Origin: Streptomyces sp. 2114.4
GTDB lineage: Bacteria; Actinomycetota; Actinomycetes; Streptomycetales; Streptomycetaceae
Assembly (NCBI RefSeq): GCF_900187385.1
Contig: NZ_FYEY01000001.1
Coordinates: 3,348,001 to 3,412,000, forward strand
Length of the DNA: 64,000 bases
Direction of reading: 5' to 3'
Every line of letters starts with the position of its first letter. The first letter of the stretch is position 1. Below are positions 35,002 through 43,193 of this stretch, one piece after another. Position numbers and translations under genes: made by a program. The notes below the pieces were generated by a model. That model saw only the letters and a list, made by a program, of their open reading frames with translations. It did not search any database and was not told where the DNA came from.

Positions 35002-36491
35002 CAGGCCTCCACCGCCTCTGCCGTACGGGCTCCCACCGGCGCCTCCCCGGCATCGGGGCGCACGGGCGACCCCCCGCTTTCACCCGCCCCACGGTCACCG
35101 CTGGGCTGCCCTCCACTCCCCCCGGCACCACGGTCACCGCTGCCCCTTCTGCCTCCGTCGGCCTGCCCCGCCCCTCCCGTGAACAGCCCCGCCTCCTCGG
35201 CGGCCCGCGCCCGGAGCCGGTGTACGGGCCCCAGCAGCAGTTCATCGCCGGCCGCACGCTTGAAGTACAGATGCGCCTCGTGCTCCCAGGTGAAGCCGAT
35301 GCCGCCGTGCAGTTGCACCGCCTCGGCCGCCACCGCACGCAGCGCCTCCAGCGCCTGCGCCAATGCCAGCGCCCCTGCACCGGGCTCGGCCGCACCGGAC
35401 GCCCCCGGGGCGCCCTGCCCCCCTGGCCTTCCGCCGCCCGCCGCCCAGGCCGCGTAGTACGTCGCCGAGCGCGCCGCCTGCAGCGTCACATACAGATCGG
35501 CGAGCCGGTGCTGCACCGCCTGGAAGGAGCCGATGGGCCGGCCGAACTGCTCGCGCTCCCGGACGTAGGCGACGGTACGGGCCAGCGCCGCATCGGCCGC
35601 CCCGACCGCCTCGGCGGCCAGCACCGCGGCCGCCGTCACCCCGGTCGCGGCGAGCGCGGCGGCCACCGCCGTCCCGTCGCCGCCCCCCTCCCCGTACGGG
35701 CAACCCTCCCCGTCCACCTCCCCAAGCAACTCGGCCGGCACGTCCCGCAGTTCGAGGCGTGCCAGCGGACGGGTCTCGTCCAGCGCGGTCTGCCGGATCC
35801 GCAGCAGACCGGTCGTACCGGGCGCACTTGCCCCCTCGGCGTGCGCGTGCCGGCTGTCCGGCCGGGCCTCCGGGCCGAGTGCCGCCGCCCGCACGAGGAA
35901 CAGCAGGGTACGGCTGCGCGCGAACCCACCGGTGTGCGCGGCCACCACCAGCACCTCCGCAGTGTGGCCGTTCAGCACCTGCCCGGTCTCCCCGTACAGC
36001 CGCCACGTTCCGTCCTGCCTCCGCGCCTGAACCCCGCCGGCCCGGCCGCCGCCCGCCCAGTCGCCGTCATTCGGCCCGGTCAGCCCCAGTGCGGTGGCCA
36101 GCTGCCCGGCCGGTACGGCGAGCGTTCCGGTCAGCTCCCCGCCGGCGAGGCCCGGCAGCAGTTCGCCGCGCTGGCGTTCGCTGCCCAGTGCGAGGATCAG
36201 CGGCGCGGCCAGTGCGGCGGTGGCGATCAGCGGCGAGGGAAGGACGGCGCGACCGGTCTCCTCGCAGGCCAGGGCGAGTTCGGTGGGCCCGCAGTCCACC
36301 CCGCCGTATGCGGCGGGCAGCGCCAGACCGGGCAGGCCGAGCTCGGCGGCGAGCCGGTGCCACACCTGCGGGTCGTACCCGGGCGGGGTGCGTACGGCCG
36401 CCTTGACCTGGTCCGGACCACAGTGATTGAGCAGCAGTTCGCGCAGGGTGCGGCGGATTTCGTGCTGCTCCTCGGTGAACGCGGCATCCAT
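35001..36491 (-). CDS. Acyl-CoA dehydrogenase, beta-type subunit (FadE-like)
   Basis: A 496-residue acyl-CoA dehydrogenase. N-domain: FTEEQHEIRRTLRELLLNHC, LGLPGLALPAAYGGVDCGPT. C-domain: VAYVREREQFGRPIGSFQAV and AVQLHGGIGFTWEHEAHLYF. The middle-domain motif E-P-D-A-G-S-D found in the gene at 50685-51878 is missing, which is the signature of the second chain of alpha2-beta2 steroid-type dehydrogenases. The C-terminal 55 residues (about 440-496) are Gly/Ser/Asp-rich with the repeat SGDRGAGGSGGQP / SGDRGAGESGG. ATG at 36491 chosen at the family's usual N-terminus; an ATG at 36575 lies inside the operator. Coupled to the Ddn-like gene. Confidence 0.87.
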   Translation of the reverse strand: MDAAFTEEQHEIRRTLRELLLNHCGPDQVKAAVRTPPGYDPQVWHRLAAELGLPGLALPAAYGGVDCGPTELALACEETGRAVLPSPLIATAALAAPLILALGSERQRGELLPGLAGGELTGTLAVPAGQLATALGLTGPNDGDWAGGGRAGGVQARRQDGTWRLYGETGQVLNGHTAEVLVVAAHTGGFARSRTLLFLVRAAALGPEARPDSRHAHAEGASAPGTTGLLRIRQTALDETRPLARLELRDVPAELLGEVDGEGCPYGEGGGDGTAVAAALAATGVTAAAVLAAEAVGAADAALARTVAYVREREQFGRPIGSFQAVQHRLADLYVTLQAARSATYYAAWAAGGGRPGGQGAPGASGAAEPGAGALALAQALEALRAVAAEAVQLHGGIGFTWEHEAHLYFKRAAGDELLLGPVHRLRARAAEEAGLFTGGAGQADGGRRGSGDRGAGGSGGQPSGDRGAGESGGSPVRPDAGEAPVGARTAEAVEA

Positions 36492-36560
36492 CGCGGGCTC
36501 CTCCCGGCCGTGCGACACCCCCCGTCCGGTCCGACGGGCTGGCTCACTCCCGCTATCGAT

Positions 36561-36575
36561 CTGACGGGCCGTCAT
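36561..36575. promoter_or_regulatory. Regulon palindrome, site 7 (acyl-CoA dehydrogenase / Ddn-like operon)
   Basis: CTGACGGGCCGTCAT, one terminal mismatch, 69 bp before the ATG at 36491. Confidence 0.75.
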
Positions 36576-36704
36576 AGTAGGGACGGGGGGTGCACTTTCC
36601 TAGGGGAGACACCCCCTGGGCCGAGTCCGCGAGTCGTCGGGGCCCCGGGGCGCGCGCTCTTCACGGCTCACGAGGGCGGCGCCCGGTGACGGTGCCCGAT
36701 AACG

Positions 36705-36769
36705 GCGCTCGCCCTCGCCGTGCGGCCGAAGCCGGGGGCGAGGGCGAGGACGAAGGCGAGGGCGAGCGC
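36705..36769 (-). terminator. Hairpin after the AOC-like gene
   Basis: GCGCTCGCCCTCGCC (36705-36719) pairs perfectly over 15 bp with GGCGAGGGCGAGCGC (36755-36769), 25 bp past the stop at 36794. Confidence 0.7.
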
Positions 36770-36793
36770 TGTTAGGGGGCGCCGCCCTTCCCG

Positions 36794-37297
36794 TCAGAGG
36801 ATGAGATGGACCGTGAAGTGCGTTTCCGTGTCGCTGGCATTGACGGCGTGGAGGTAGCCGTGCGCCGTGCGGTAGCGGCCCGTGCCCCCGGTGATCGCCA
36901 GGTCGATGTTGCCGGGGCCGGCGGTGGTGACGTTGATCCGGCCTTGCACGGTGAGCTGCCCCTGGGGGAGGGACAGATCGGCCGCGCACTGCAGGTCGAA
37001 CTGGTCAACGGGTTCGAAGCGGGTCAGCGTGCAGATCTCGCTGTAGGTGCCGACCACGGTGCTGCCACTGAGGAGATTTCCGCTGAGGACGAATTCGTCC
37101 CCCAGACTCGGCCCGCCCGACCCGTCCACATCGACGAGGCCGCCCTGAGTCTGCTTCGCGACCAGCTGGAAGACTTCCTCTCTCGGGGGATTGGGCCCGG
37201 GTCCACTGCCGGTGACTGCCGACGCCGAGGGCGCACAGAAAAGAAGTGCAGCAAATCCGGTGACCGCACTCAGAGCGACATGCTTGAAGTGACGCAC
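36794..37297 (-). CDS. Secreted allene-oxide-cyclase-like / dirigent-barrel protein
   Basis: A 167-residue precursor with a Sec signal (HVALSAVTGFAALLFCAPSA, cleavage after S-A-S-A). The mature beta-barrel domain reads VFQLVAKQTQGGLVDVDG, LGDEFVLSGNLLSG, GTYSEICTLTRF, LSLPQGQLTVQGRINVT and AITGGTGRYRTAHGYLHAVN. The ITGGTG-x-Y-x-x-A-x-G motif is diagnostic of the allene-oxide-cyclase-like/dirigent fold in bacteria and plants. The function in bacteria is unclear. Two cysteines in the mature part could form a disulphide. Upstream lies the propeller gene on the same strand, 220 bp away; the hairpin downstream ends transcription. Confidence 0.8.
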   Translation of the reverse strand: MRHFKHVALSAVTGFAALLFCAPSASAVTGSGPGPNPPREEVFQLVAKQTQGGLVDVDGSGGPSLGDEFVLSGNLLSGSTVVGTYSEICTLTRFEPVDQFDLQCAADLSLPQGQLTVQGRINVTTAGPGNIDLAITGGTGRYRTAHGYLHAVNASDTETHFTVHLIL

Positions 37298-37519
37298 GGT
37301 TTTCTCCTCTGGGACTGGAAGGGAAATGCATTGGCTAGGGCCATGAAATGCGGTAATGGCTCAGTGATGAACGGACCGATATCGCAGGGATGCCATGAAG
37401 CCGGGCATCCCGGCTCGCCGGCCCGCCACCCCTGTCCCGCCGGGGGTTCGGTGTTCCGGGGGGCCGCTCCGGCCTGCCGGGTCCGCCACCCGGCAGGCCG
37501 GTCGTGACGCGCGGAAGGA

Positions 37520-39202
37520 TCAGATACCGGGGCCGGAGACGTAGGTGAACGATCCGGAAGGTGAGCCTCCGGGGCCGGAGGCCGTGACGTCGAAGGTGCC
37601 GGGGGTGCCGCTGGGCGGGGACGTGGCGGTCACCGTGGTGTCGGAGACGATCTCGAAGGGCGCCGGGACACCGTGGAAGGTGACCTGGTCGGTGGAGGAC
37701 AGGCCGGTGCCGGTGAGGGTCACCGCGGTGCCGCCGGAGGTCGGTCCCGTGTCGGGGCTGACGCCGGTGATGGTGGACGGGCTGACGTAGGTATACGTCA
37801 GCCCGTCGGCGCTGCCGCCCGCGGTGAACACGGTGACGGCGACGCCGCCCGGCCCCGGGGCACCGGCGGCCCTGACGGTGACCTGGGTGTCGGACACGCT
37901 TTGGATGACGGCTCGGGTGGGGCCGAAGTACACATCGATCGCCCCGGCGAGGTTGCGGCCGGTGAGGACGATCTCCTGGTCGCTGCCGGCGACGGGGCCC
38001 GCGGCGGGGCTGATACCGGTGAGGGCGGGCAACGGCACGTAGTAGAAGGACCCGAGGGTGCCGGTGCCGCCCGGGGTGGTGACCGTCACGGGGACGGCGC
38101 CGGATCCGGCGGGAGCGGTGACGGTCAGCGAGGTCGCCGTATTGGCGGTGATGACGGCCTGGGCGGTGCCGAAGCGCACGGCATCGGCATGGGCCAGGTG
38201 GTGACCGGTGACGGTCACCTTCGTTCCGCCTGCCGTGCCCCCCTGGTCGGGAATCACCGTCGTCGCCATGACACCGACGGTTCCGGCGCCGGAGTTGGTC
38301 ACGTAGGCGCGTGTTCCGTCGGGGAAGACCACGATGCCGGTGGGGCCGTCTCCCACCCCGATGTTCTCGACGACGGCGTGGGTGGCCGTGTCGATCACGC
38401 TCACCGTGTCCGGGTAGGCATTCGCCACGTATGCATGGGCGCCGTCGGGGCTCACCGCCACGAAACGCGGCTGGGCGCTGACGCCGATGGTGGCGGTGAC
38501 GGCGCCGGCCGCGGTATCGATCACGCTCACCGTGGAGGTGGCGACGTTCGTGACGTAGACATGGGCCCCGTCCGGGGTGACCGCCAGCAGGATGGGGACG
38601 CCGCCGACGGGGATCGTGGCGGCGACGGTGTCCGTGGCGGTATCGATCACGCTGACGGCACCGGAGGCGAGGCACGCCACATAGAGGCGGGTGCCGTCCG
38701 GGGTCATGGCAGCCCCAGTCGGTCCGGCCCCCACGGTGATGGTGCCGGTGACGGTGTCGGTGGCCGTGTCGATCACACTCACCGTGTTGCCTGCCTGCTG
38801 CGTCACATAGAGGCGGGTCCCGTCCGGGGTGACCGCGGCCATCACCGGTCCCGCCGCTACGGGGATGTTCGCGACGATGGCGTTCGAAGCGGTGTCGAGC
38901 ACGCTGACGAGACCGTCGCCGGAGACGGTCACATAGCCGCGGGTTCCGTCCGGGCTGATCGCCACGAAGGAGGGGCCGGCGCCCGTCGGGATGGTGCTGG
39001 TGACGGTGTCGGTGGCGGTATCGATCACGCTCACCGTATTCGAGCCCTGGTTGGCCACATATGCACGGGCTCCGCCAGGGGAAAGGGAAATTCCCCCGGG
39101 TGTGGTGCCCACGGGAATCACGGCCCCCGCCAAGAAAGCGGCAGGTAATCCGGAGTTGCGCGCCCGGCCGGGCGCCGGAGCTTCTGAGGAATAGGTGAAC
39201 AT
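37520..39202 (-). CDS. Seven-bladed YVTN beta-propeller with three IPT/TIG domains
   Basis: A 560-residue repeat protein. Seven units of 42 residues (about 30-320) each follow I-P-V-G-x-x-P-x-x-x-A-x-(S/T)-P-D-G-x-x-x-Y-V and T-V-S-V-I-D-T-A-T-D, forming a closed YVTN propeller. Three IPT/TIG immunoglobulin-like domains follow (GTKVTVTGHHLAHADAVRFG; DQEIVLTGRNLAGAIDVYFG; GTAVTLTGTGLSSTDQVTFH). Such proteins are normally exported surface-binding proteins, yet no clear signal peptide is seen: the N-terminus is MFTYSSEAPAPGRARNSG followed by LPAAFLAGAVIP. ATG at 39202 follows GGAGTG; a longer start at 39241 does not help. The DNA is visibly repetitive in 126-bp units. Confidence 0.85.
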   Translation of the reverse strand: MFTYSSEAPAPGRARNSGLPAAFLAGAVIPVGTTPGGISLSPGGARAYVANQGSNTVSVIDTATDTVTSTIPTGAGPSFVAISPDGTRGYVTVSGDGLVSVLDTASNAIVANIPVAAGPVMAAVTPDGTRLYVTQQAGNTVSVIDTATDTVTGTITVGAGPTGAAMTPDGTRLYVACLASGAVSVIDTATDTVAATIPVGGVPILLAVTPDGAHVYVTNVATSTVSVIDTAAGAVTATIGVSAQPRFVAVSPDGAHAYVANAYPDTVSVIDTATHAVVENIGVGDGPTGIVVFPDGTRAYVTNSGAGTVGVMATTVIPDQGGTAGGTKVTVTGHHLAHADAVRFGTAQAVITANTATSLTVTAPAGSGAVPVTVTTPGGTGTLGSFYYVPLPALTGISPAAGPVAGSDQEIVLTGRNLAGAIDVYFGPTRAVIQSVSDTQVTVRAAGAPGPGGVAVTVFTAGGSADGLTYTYVSPSTITGVSPDTGPTSGGTAVTLTGTGLSSTDQVTFHGVPAPFEIVSDTTVTATSPPSGTPGTFDVTASGPGGSPSGSFTYVSGPGI

Positions 39203-39515
39203 GACACTCCCTGAGGCAGACGGGACTTCCTTGTCCCGCACACGGAAATGCCTGCTTCACCGCATGGGCAACAGCGAGCAGCAAACCGGCCGAAGTAGCA
39301 CCGGTGAAATACACACAGCGAAGGGAGAATACCCTTCCGGGGAAAGCATTTGAACCCCGCTTCCGTATCTCCGATTCTCGGATAATCATCCCGCTTTCGC
39401 TTCCGTCTCCCCCGGGCCGGCACCGAACGACTGCGATGCCCCTCAGGCCCCGGCCGGCCCTGCACGACCCGCACGCCCTGCACGTCCTGCACGCACCCTC
39501 GAACCGACGCCGAAC

Positions 39516-39530
39516 CTGATGTACCGTCAG
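39516..39530. promoter_or_regulatory. Regulon palindrome, site 8 (second thiolase-fold gene)
   Basis: CTGATGTACCGTCAG, one mismatch, ending only 4 bp before the ATG at 39535. No alternative in-frame start exists before the conserved first strand, so the transcript is probably leaderless and the operator covers the promoter -10 and start region. Confidence 0.75.
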
Positions 39531-39534
39531 ATTC

Positions 39535-40728
39535 ATGACTCCAGGGACCCGTTACCGTGGTCACGGAAATCGCAAGGTCGCCGTCGCCGGAGTGGCCCTG
39601 TCCGACTGCGGGCGTGTGGACGAGGCCACCCCGTACGCCCTGCACGCCCAGGCCGCCCGCCGGGCACTCGCCGACAGCGGCCTGGACCGTTCGGTGATCG
39701 ACGGCTTCGCCTCGGCAGGTCTGGGCACCCTCGCCCCCGTCGAAGTCGCCGAGTACCTGGGACTGCGCCCCACCTGGGTCGACTCGACCTCGGTCGGCGG
39801 ATCCACCTGGGAAGTGCTGGCCGCGCACGCCACCGACGCGATCGCCGCAGGCCACGCGGGCGCCGTACTCCTCGTCTACGGTTCCACCGCCCGCGCCGAC
39901 ATCAAGGCCGGGCGCCGTACCGCGAACCTCTCCTTCGGGTCCCGCGGCCCGCTCCAGTTCGAGGTCCCCTACGGGCACACCCTGATCGCCAAATACGCCA
40001 TGGCGGCACGCCGTCATATGCACCAATACGGCACCACCCTGGAGCAGTTGGCCCAGATAGCCGTCCAGGCACGCGCCAACGCGGCAGCCAACCCGGACGC
40101 CATGTACCGCGACCCGATCACCGTCGACGACGTCCTCTCCGGCCCGGTGATCGCCGACCCGTTCACCAAGCTGCACTGCTGCATCCGCTCCGACGGCGGC
40201 TGCGCGGTGCTGCTCGTCGCCGAGGACTACGTCCAGGACCTCGCCAAGCCCCCGGTATGGGTACTCGGTTCCGGCACCTCGGTCTCGCACACCACCATGT
40301 CGGAGTGGGACGACTTCACCGTCTCGCCCGCGGCGGTCTCCGGCCGGCTGGCCTTCGAACGGGCCGGCGTCCGCCCCTCCGAGATCGACCTCGCCGAGCT
40401 CTACGACGCCTTCACCTATATGACCCTGGTGACGCTGGAGGACCTGGGCTTCTGTGCCAAGGGCGAGGGCGGCGCCTTCGTCGAGAAGGGGCGGCTGCTG
40501 CGGGACGGGGAATTGCCGGTCAATACCGACGGGGGTGGGCTGGCCGCCTGCCACCCCGGCATGCGCGGCCTGTTCCTGCTGGTCGAGGCGGTACGCCAGC
40601 TCCGCGGCGAGGCCGGCCCGGACCGCCAGGTACGCAAGCCCGGCGGCGCCTTGCCCCAGCTTGCGGTCGCCTCGGGCACGGGCGGCTGGTTCTGTTCGTC
40701 GGGGACGGTGGTGCTGGGGCGGGGCTAA
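39535..40728 (+). CDS. Thiolase-fold lipid-transfer protein (SCP2-thiolase-like)
   Basis: A 397-residue homologue of the 26006-27157 product. KVAVAGVALSDCGRVDEATP opens the fold. At the nucleophile position it has VGGSTWEVLAAHATDA, with no Cys. LAELYDAFTYMTLVTLEDLG carries the YDAF tyrosine, and DGGGLAACHPGMRGLFLLVE keeps the thiolase-like His-Pro-Gly, unlike the Tyr of the first paralogue. Loss of the nucleophile makes classical thiolysis unlikely; retro-aldol or acyl-binding functions are more probable. The DUF35 gene at 42352-42879 may be its partner. Single gene under site 8; no ribosome-binding site fits. Confidence 0.87.
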   Translation: MTPGTRYRGHGNRKVAVAGVALSDCGRVDEATPYALHAQAARRALADSGLDRSVIDGFASAGLGTLAPVEVAEYLGLRPTWVDSTSVGGSTWEVLAAHATDAIAAGHAGAVLLVYGSTARADIKAGRRTANLSFGSRGPLQFEVPYGHTLIAKYAMAARRHMHQYGTTLEQLAQIAVQARANAAANPDAMYRDPITVDDVLSGPVIADPFTKLHCCIRSDGGCAVLLVAEDYVQDLAKPPVWVLGSGTSVSHTTMSEWDDFTVSPAAVSGRLAFERAGVRPSEIDLAELYDAFTYMTLVTLEDLGFCAKGEGGAFVEKGRLLRDGELPVNTDGGGLAACHPGMRGLFLLVEAVRQLRGEAGPDRQVRKPGGALPQLAVASGTGGWFCSSGTVVLGRG

Positions 40729-40929
40729 GGGCTTTCCCGTAGGGGCCGGGGCCACGGCAAGGGCGGTGAGTTCCCCCGCCGAGAACGTGCAGCGTCTCGC
40801 CGAGAAGGTGCAGCGGGGAGCCAACGCGATCACGCTCAAGGACCCTCCGGCACCCTCCGGCACCCTCCGCTACCGGCGGTGCCACCGGTCCCGCTCCGGC
40901 CGTCGTACGGTCCGCGTACGCTGCCTGAC

Positions 40930-41718
40930 ATGACTGATCAGGCCGGGCACCAGCACACGCCGGATGCCGTTCCCGACGGCGCCACCGCGCACCATGCCGA
41001 CGCCACGGGCCCCGGGGACGCGGAGGCCGCCAGTGAGGCCGGGAACGCCGTAGGCGCCGCGGAGGCCCGCGCCTTCCGGGATCTGCTGCGCGGGCTGCGG
41101 GTCTGGGACGTCGAACTGCCGGCGTTCGACGTGGCCACAGCACCGGACGACCCGCTGCCGCTGTTCCGGCAGTGGCTGCGGGAGGCCGCCGAGGCCGGTG
41201 TCCCCGAGCCCCACACCATGACGCTCGCCACGGCGGACGCGGCCGGTGACCCCTCCGTGCGGACCCTGATGCTGCACGACGCCGATGAGCGCGGCTGGCA
41301 CTTCGCCTCGCACCGCGGCAGCCGCAAGGGCCGCGAACTGGCCGTACGGCCGCGGGCGGCGCTCGGTTTCTACTGGGCGGCGGTCGGCCGTCAGGTGCGG
41401 GTCCGGGGATCGGTGACCGCGGCAGGCCCCGAGGAGAGCGCGGCCGATCTGCACCACCGTTCCACGGGCGCGCTGGCCGCGGCGCTGGTCGGCCGGCAGA
41501 GCGAGGTGCTCGGCTCGACGGCGGAGCTGGCGCGCGCCTCGGAGGCCGCGTGGGAGCACGCCCGCCGTGAGCCGGAGGCGCCGGTGCCGAGCTGGACGCT
41601 GTATGTGCTGCGTGCCGAGGAGGTCGAGTTCTTCCAGGGCGACGCCCAGCGCCGCCATGTACGCCTCAACTACCGCTACGAGGGCGACGGCTGGCGGAAG
41701 GAACTGCTCTGGCCATGA
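40930..41718 (+). CDS. Pyridoxamine 5'-phosphate oxidase-family (PdxH-like) flavoprotein
   Basis: A 262-residue FMN split-barrel protein. After a 45-residue Ala/Asp/Gly-rich N-terminal extension (AEAASEAGNAVGAAEA), the core shows FRQWLREAAEAGVPEPHTMT, RTLMLHDADERGWHFAS, SRKGRELAVRPRAALGFYW, GRQVRVRGSVTAAG and the C-terminal RHVRLNYRYEGDGWRKELLW, all PdxH landmarks. It probably oxidises pyridoxine/pyridoxamine phosphate, or is a PdxH-like paralogue. ATG at 40930; no strong RBS. No palindrome of the regulon type upstream. Confidence 0.85.
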   Translation: MTDQAGHQHTPDAVPDGATAHHADATGPGDAEAASEAGNAVGAAEARAFRDLLRGLRVWDVELPAFDVATAPDDPLPLFRQWLREAAEAGVPEPHTMTLATADAAGDPSVRTLMLHDADERGWHFASHRGSRKGRELAVRPRAALGFYWAAVGRQVRVRGSVTAAGPEESAADLHHRSTGALAAALVGRQSEVLGSTAELARASEAAWEHARREPEAPVPSWTLYVLRAEEVEFFQGDAQRRHVRLNYRYEGDGWRKELLWP

Positions 41719-41745
41719 GCCACGCGGCCGGCCGGTCCGCCCCCC

Positions 41746-42240
41746 TCACAGCTGCTGGTACATGATGTGCAGCCCCACATAGCCCTTGGTGGGGTGCAGG
41801 AAACCCTCGGGGAGGGTCGTCATGATCCGGAAGCCCAGGGACTCCCAGAGGGCGACGGCGCCCGTATTGGTCTCCACGACGGCGTTGAACTGCATCGCGC
41901 GATAGCCCTCGGCGCGTGCCCAGGCGAGTACGTGCTCCCCCAGGGCCCGGCCGACGCCGCGTCCGCCGCACCGCGGGTCGACCATGAAGCTCGCACCGGC
42001 GATATGCGCGGCGCCACCCATGTGGTTGGGGTTCATCTTGGCCGTACCGAGCACCGTGCCGGATTCGTCGACGGCGACGACCGTCCGGCCGGGCGCCGTC
42101 AGCATCCACATCTCGCGGGCCGTGGCTTCATCGAGGTCCCGCGGGTAGGTATAGGTCTCCCCGGCCGCCACGATGGCGTGGAGGAAGGGCCAGATAGCGG
42201 GCCAGTCGCCCGCGGTCGCCGCACGAATCAACACGACCAC
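41746..42240 (-). CDS. GNAT-family N-acetyltransferase
   Basis: A 164-residue GNAT protein. LIRAATAGDWPAIWPFLHAI is the first strand-helix, TVVAVDESGTVLGTAKMNPN and HIAGASFMVDPRCGGRGVGR give strands 2-4 with the acetyl-CoA-binding R-x-x-G-x-G/A loop, and MQFNAVVETNTGAVALWESLG with FRIMTTLPEGF completes it. GTG at 42240 begins just before strand 1; another GTG at 42270 would add ten residues. Similarity in layout to phosphinothricin acetyltransferases, but substrate unknown. Its 3' end faces the PdxH-like gene. Confidence 0.87.
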   Translation of the reverse strand: MVVLIRAATAGDWPAIWPFLHAIVAAGETYTYPRDLDEATAREMWMLTAPGRTVVAVDESGTVLGTAKMNPNHMGGAAHIAGASFMVDPRCGGRGVGRALGEHVLAWARAEGYRAMQFNAVVETNTGAVALWESLGFRIMTTLPEGFLHPTKGYVGLHIMYQQL

Positions 42241-42351
42241 AGCATCCCGCGGACCCGGCGGGCCCGCCACCGCATTTCGCCGCGGCCCTGAACGGCGGCA
42301 CGGGACACGCGAGCGCAGAGGCGGGGGCAGGGACTCAGGGACGCCCCGGCA

Positions 42352-42879
42352 TCACGCAGGCCGGAAGACAGGGATGGCAATCCTCCCGCCCGCACCCTCG
42401 CCTTCACCCTCGCCCTCGCCCTGACCCTGGCTCCGGTCCTCGCGACGGAAGTGCACCACAAGCGGCATCCCGATCCGCAGTTCCGACTCCGGACAGTCGG
42501 TGACCTCGGTCATCATCCGGGGGCCTTCGACGAGATCGACCACGGCCGCGACGTACGGAACCCGCTCGCCGAACGGCGGCAGATCATTACGGTGCACGAC
42601 GGACCAGGTATAGAGAGTGGCGCGTCCGGCGGCCGGCTCCCAGCCGGCATCCTCGCTCCAGCAGTACGGGCAGAACTCACGCGGGTAGTGATGCACCGCC
42701 CCGCACCCCTCCGCCCGGCAGCGCCGCAGCAGCAGCCGCCCCTCGGCCGCCGCGTCCCAGTACGGCCTGGTGAAGGCATCCACCTCCGGCAGATCGAAAC
42801 GCACCGCACTCCGCGCCGCACTCCCCGCACCACGCGGCACAGCGCCCCGCGCCCCGCTCGCCCCAGCAGTCCCGGCCAT
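42352..42879 (-). CDS. DUF35 Zn-ribbon/OB-fold acyl-CoA-binding protein
   Basis: A 175-residue DUF35 protein. Domain start DAFTRPYWDAAAEGRLLLRR, zinc ribbon C-R-A-E-G-C ... CPYC, OB-fold LYTWSVVHRNDLPPFGERVP and YVAAVVDLVEGPRMMTEV. An insertion of two residues in the first zinc knuckle (C-x4-C) distinguishes it from the other DUF35 protein here. The C-terminal GQGEGEGEGEGAGG comes from a 6-bp microsatellite-like repeat at 42400-42430. It lies 1.6 kb from the Cys-less thiolase-fold gene, divergent from the NDP-forming synthetase. ATG at 42879, 37 bp from a perfect operator. Confidence 0.88.
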   Translation of the reverse strand: MAGTAGASGARGAVPRGAGSAARSAVRFDLPEVDAFTRPYWDAAAEGRLLLRRCRAEGCGAVHHYPREFCPYCWSEDAGWEPAAGRATLYTWSVVHRNDLPPFGERVPYVAAVVDLVEGPRMMTEVTDCPESELRIGMPLVVHFRREDRSQGQGEGEGEGEGAGGRIAIPVFRPA

Positions 42880-42916
42880 GACGCGAACACCCCCACCGAT
42901 TCCGTCGGCACCACAC

Positions 42917-42931
42917 CTGACGGTACGTCAG
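42917..42931. promoter_or_regulatory. Regulon palindrome, site 9 (DUF35 gene)
   Basis: CTGACGGTACGTCAG, perfect arms, 37 bp from the DUF35 start codon. Confidence 0.8.
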
Positions 42932-43043
42932 TTCAACCGATACGGAACTCGGCGCGCAAGGGGCCATGCACAATCCGCCCCCACCCGGGGAGCCGCGACC
43001 GGAAGCCACTCCCCGCGACCGCCGCCGAGGCCCCCATGGACCC

Positions 43044-43089
43044 CGGACCCGCACCCGCACCCGCACCCGCACCCGCACCCGCACCCGCA
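43044..43089. repeat. Hexanucleotide tandem repeat (CCCGCA)n between divergent operators
   Basis: About seven head-to-tail copies of CCCGCA lie between site 9 and the site 10/11 pair. Length variation here would change the spacing of the divergent promoters. Confidence 0.75.
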
Positions 43090-43112
43090 AGCTTTACCGT
43101 GCACGCCCATTC

Positions 43113-43127
43113 CTGACATGGCGTCAG
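43113..43127. promoter_or_regulatory. Regulon palindrome, site 10 (first of a tandem pair)
   Basis: CTGACATGGCGTCAG, one mismatch in the left arm; 24 bp centre to centre from site 11. Confidence 0.75.
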
Positions 43128-43136
43128 TTCAGTAAT

Positions 43137-43151
43137 CTGACTATGCGTCAG
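43137..43151. promoter_or_regulatory. Regulon palindrome, site 11 (second of a tandem pair)
   Basis: CTGACTATGCGTCAG, one mismatch in the left arm; 42 bp before the chosen synthetase start. Confidence 0.75.
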
Positions 43152-43193
43152 TTGATGAGAACGAGAGGCCTCACACAGGAGCGGGCGTCTGCG

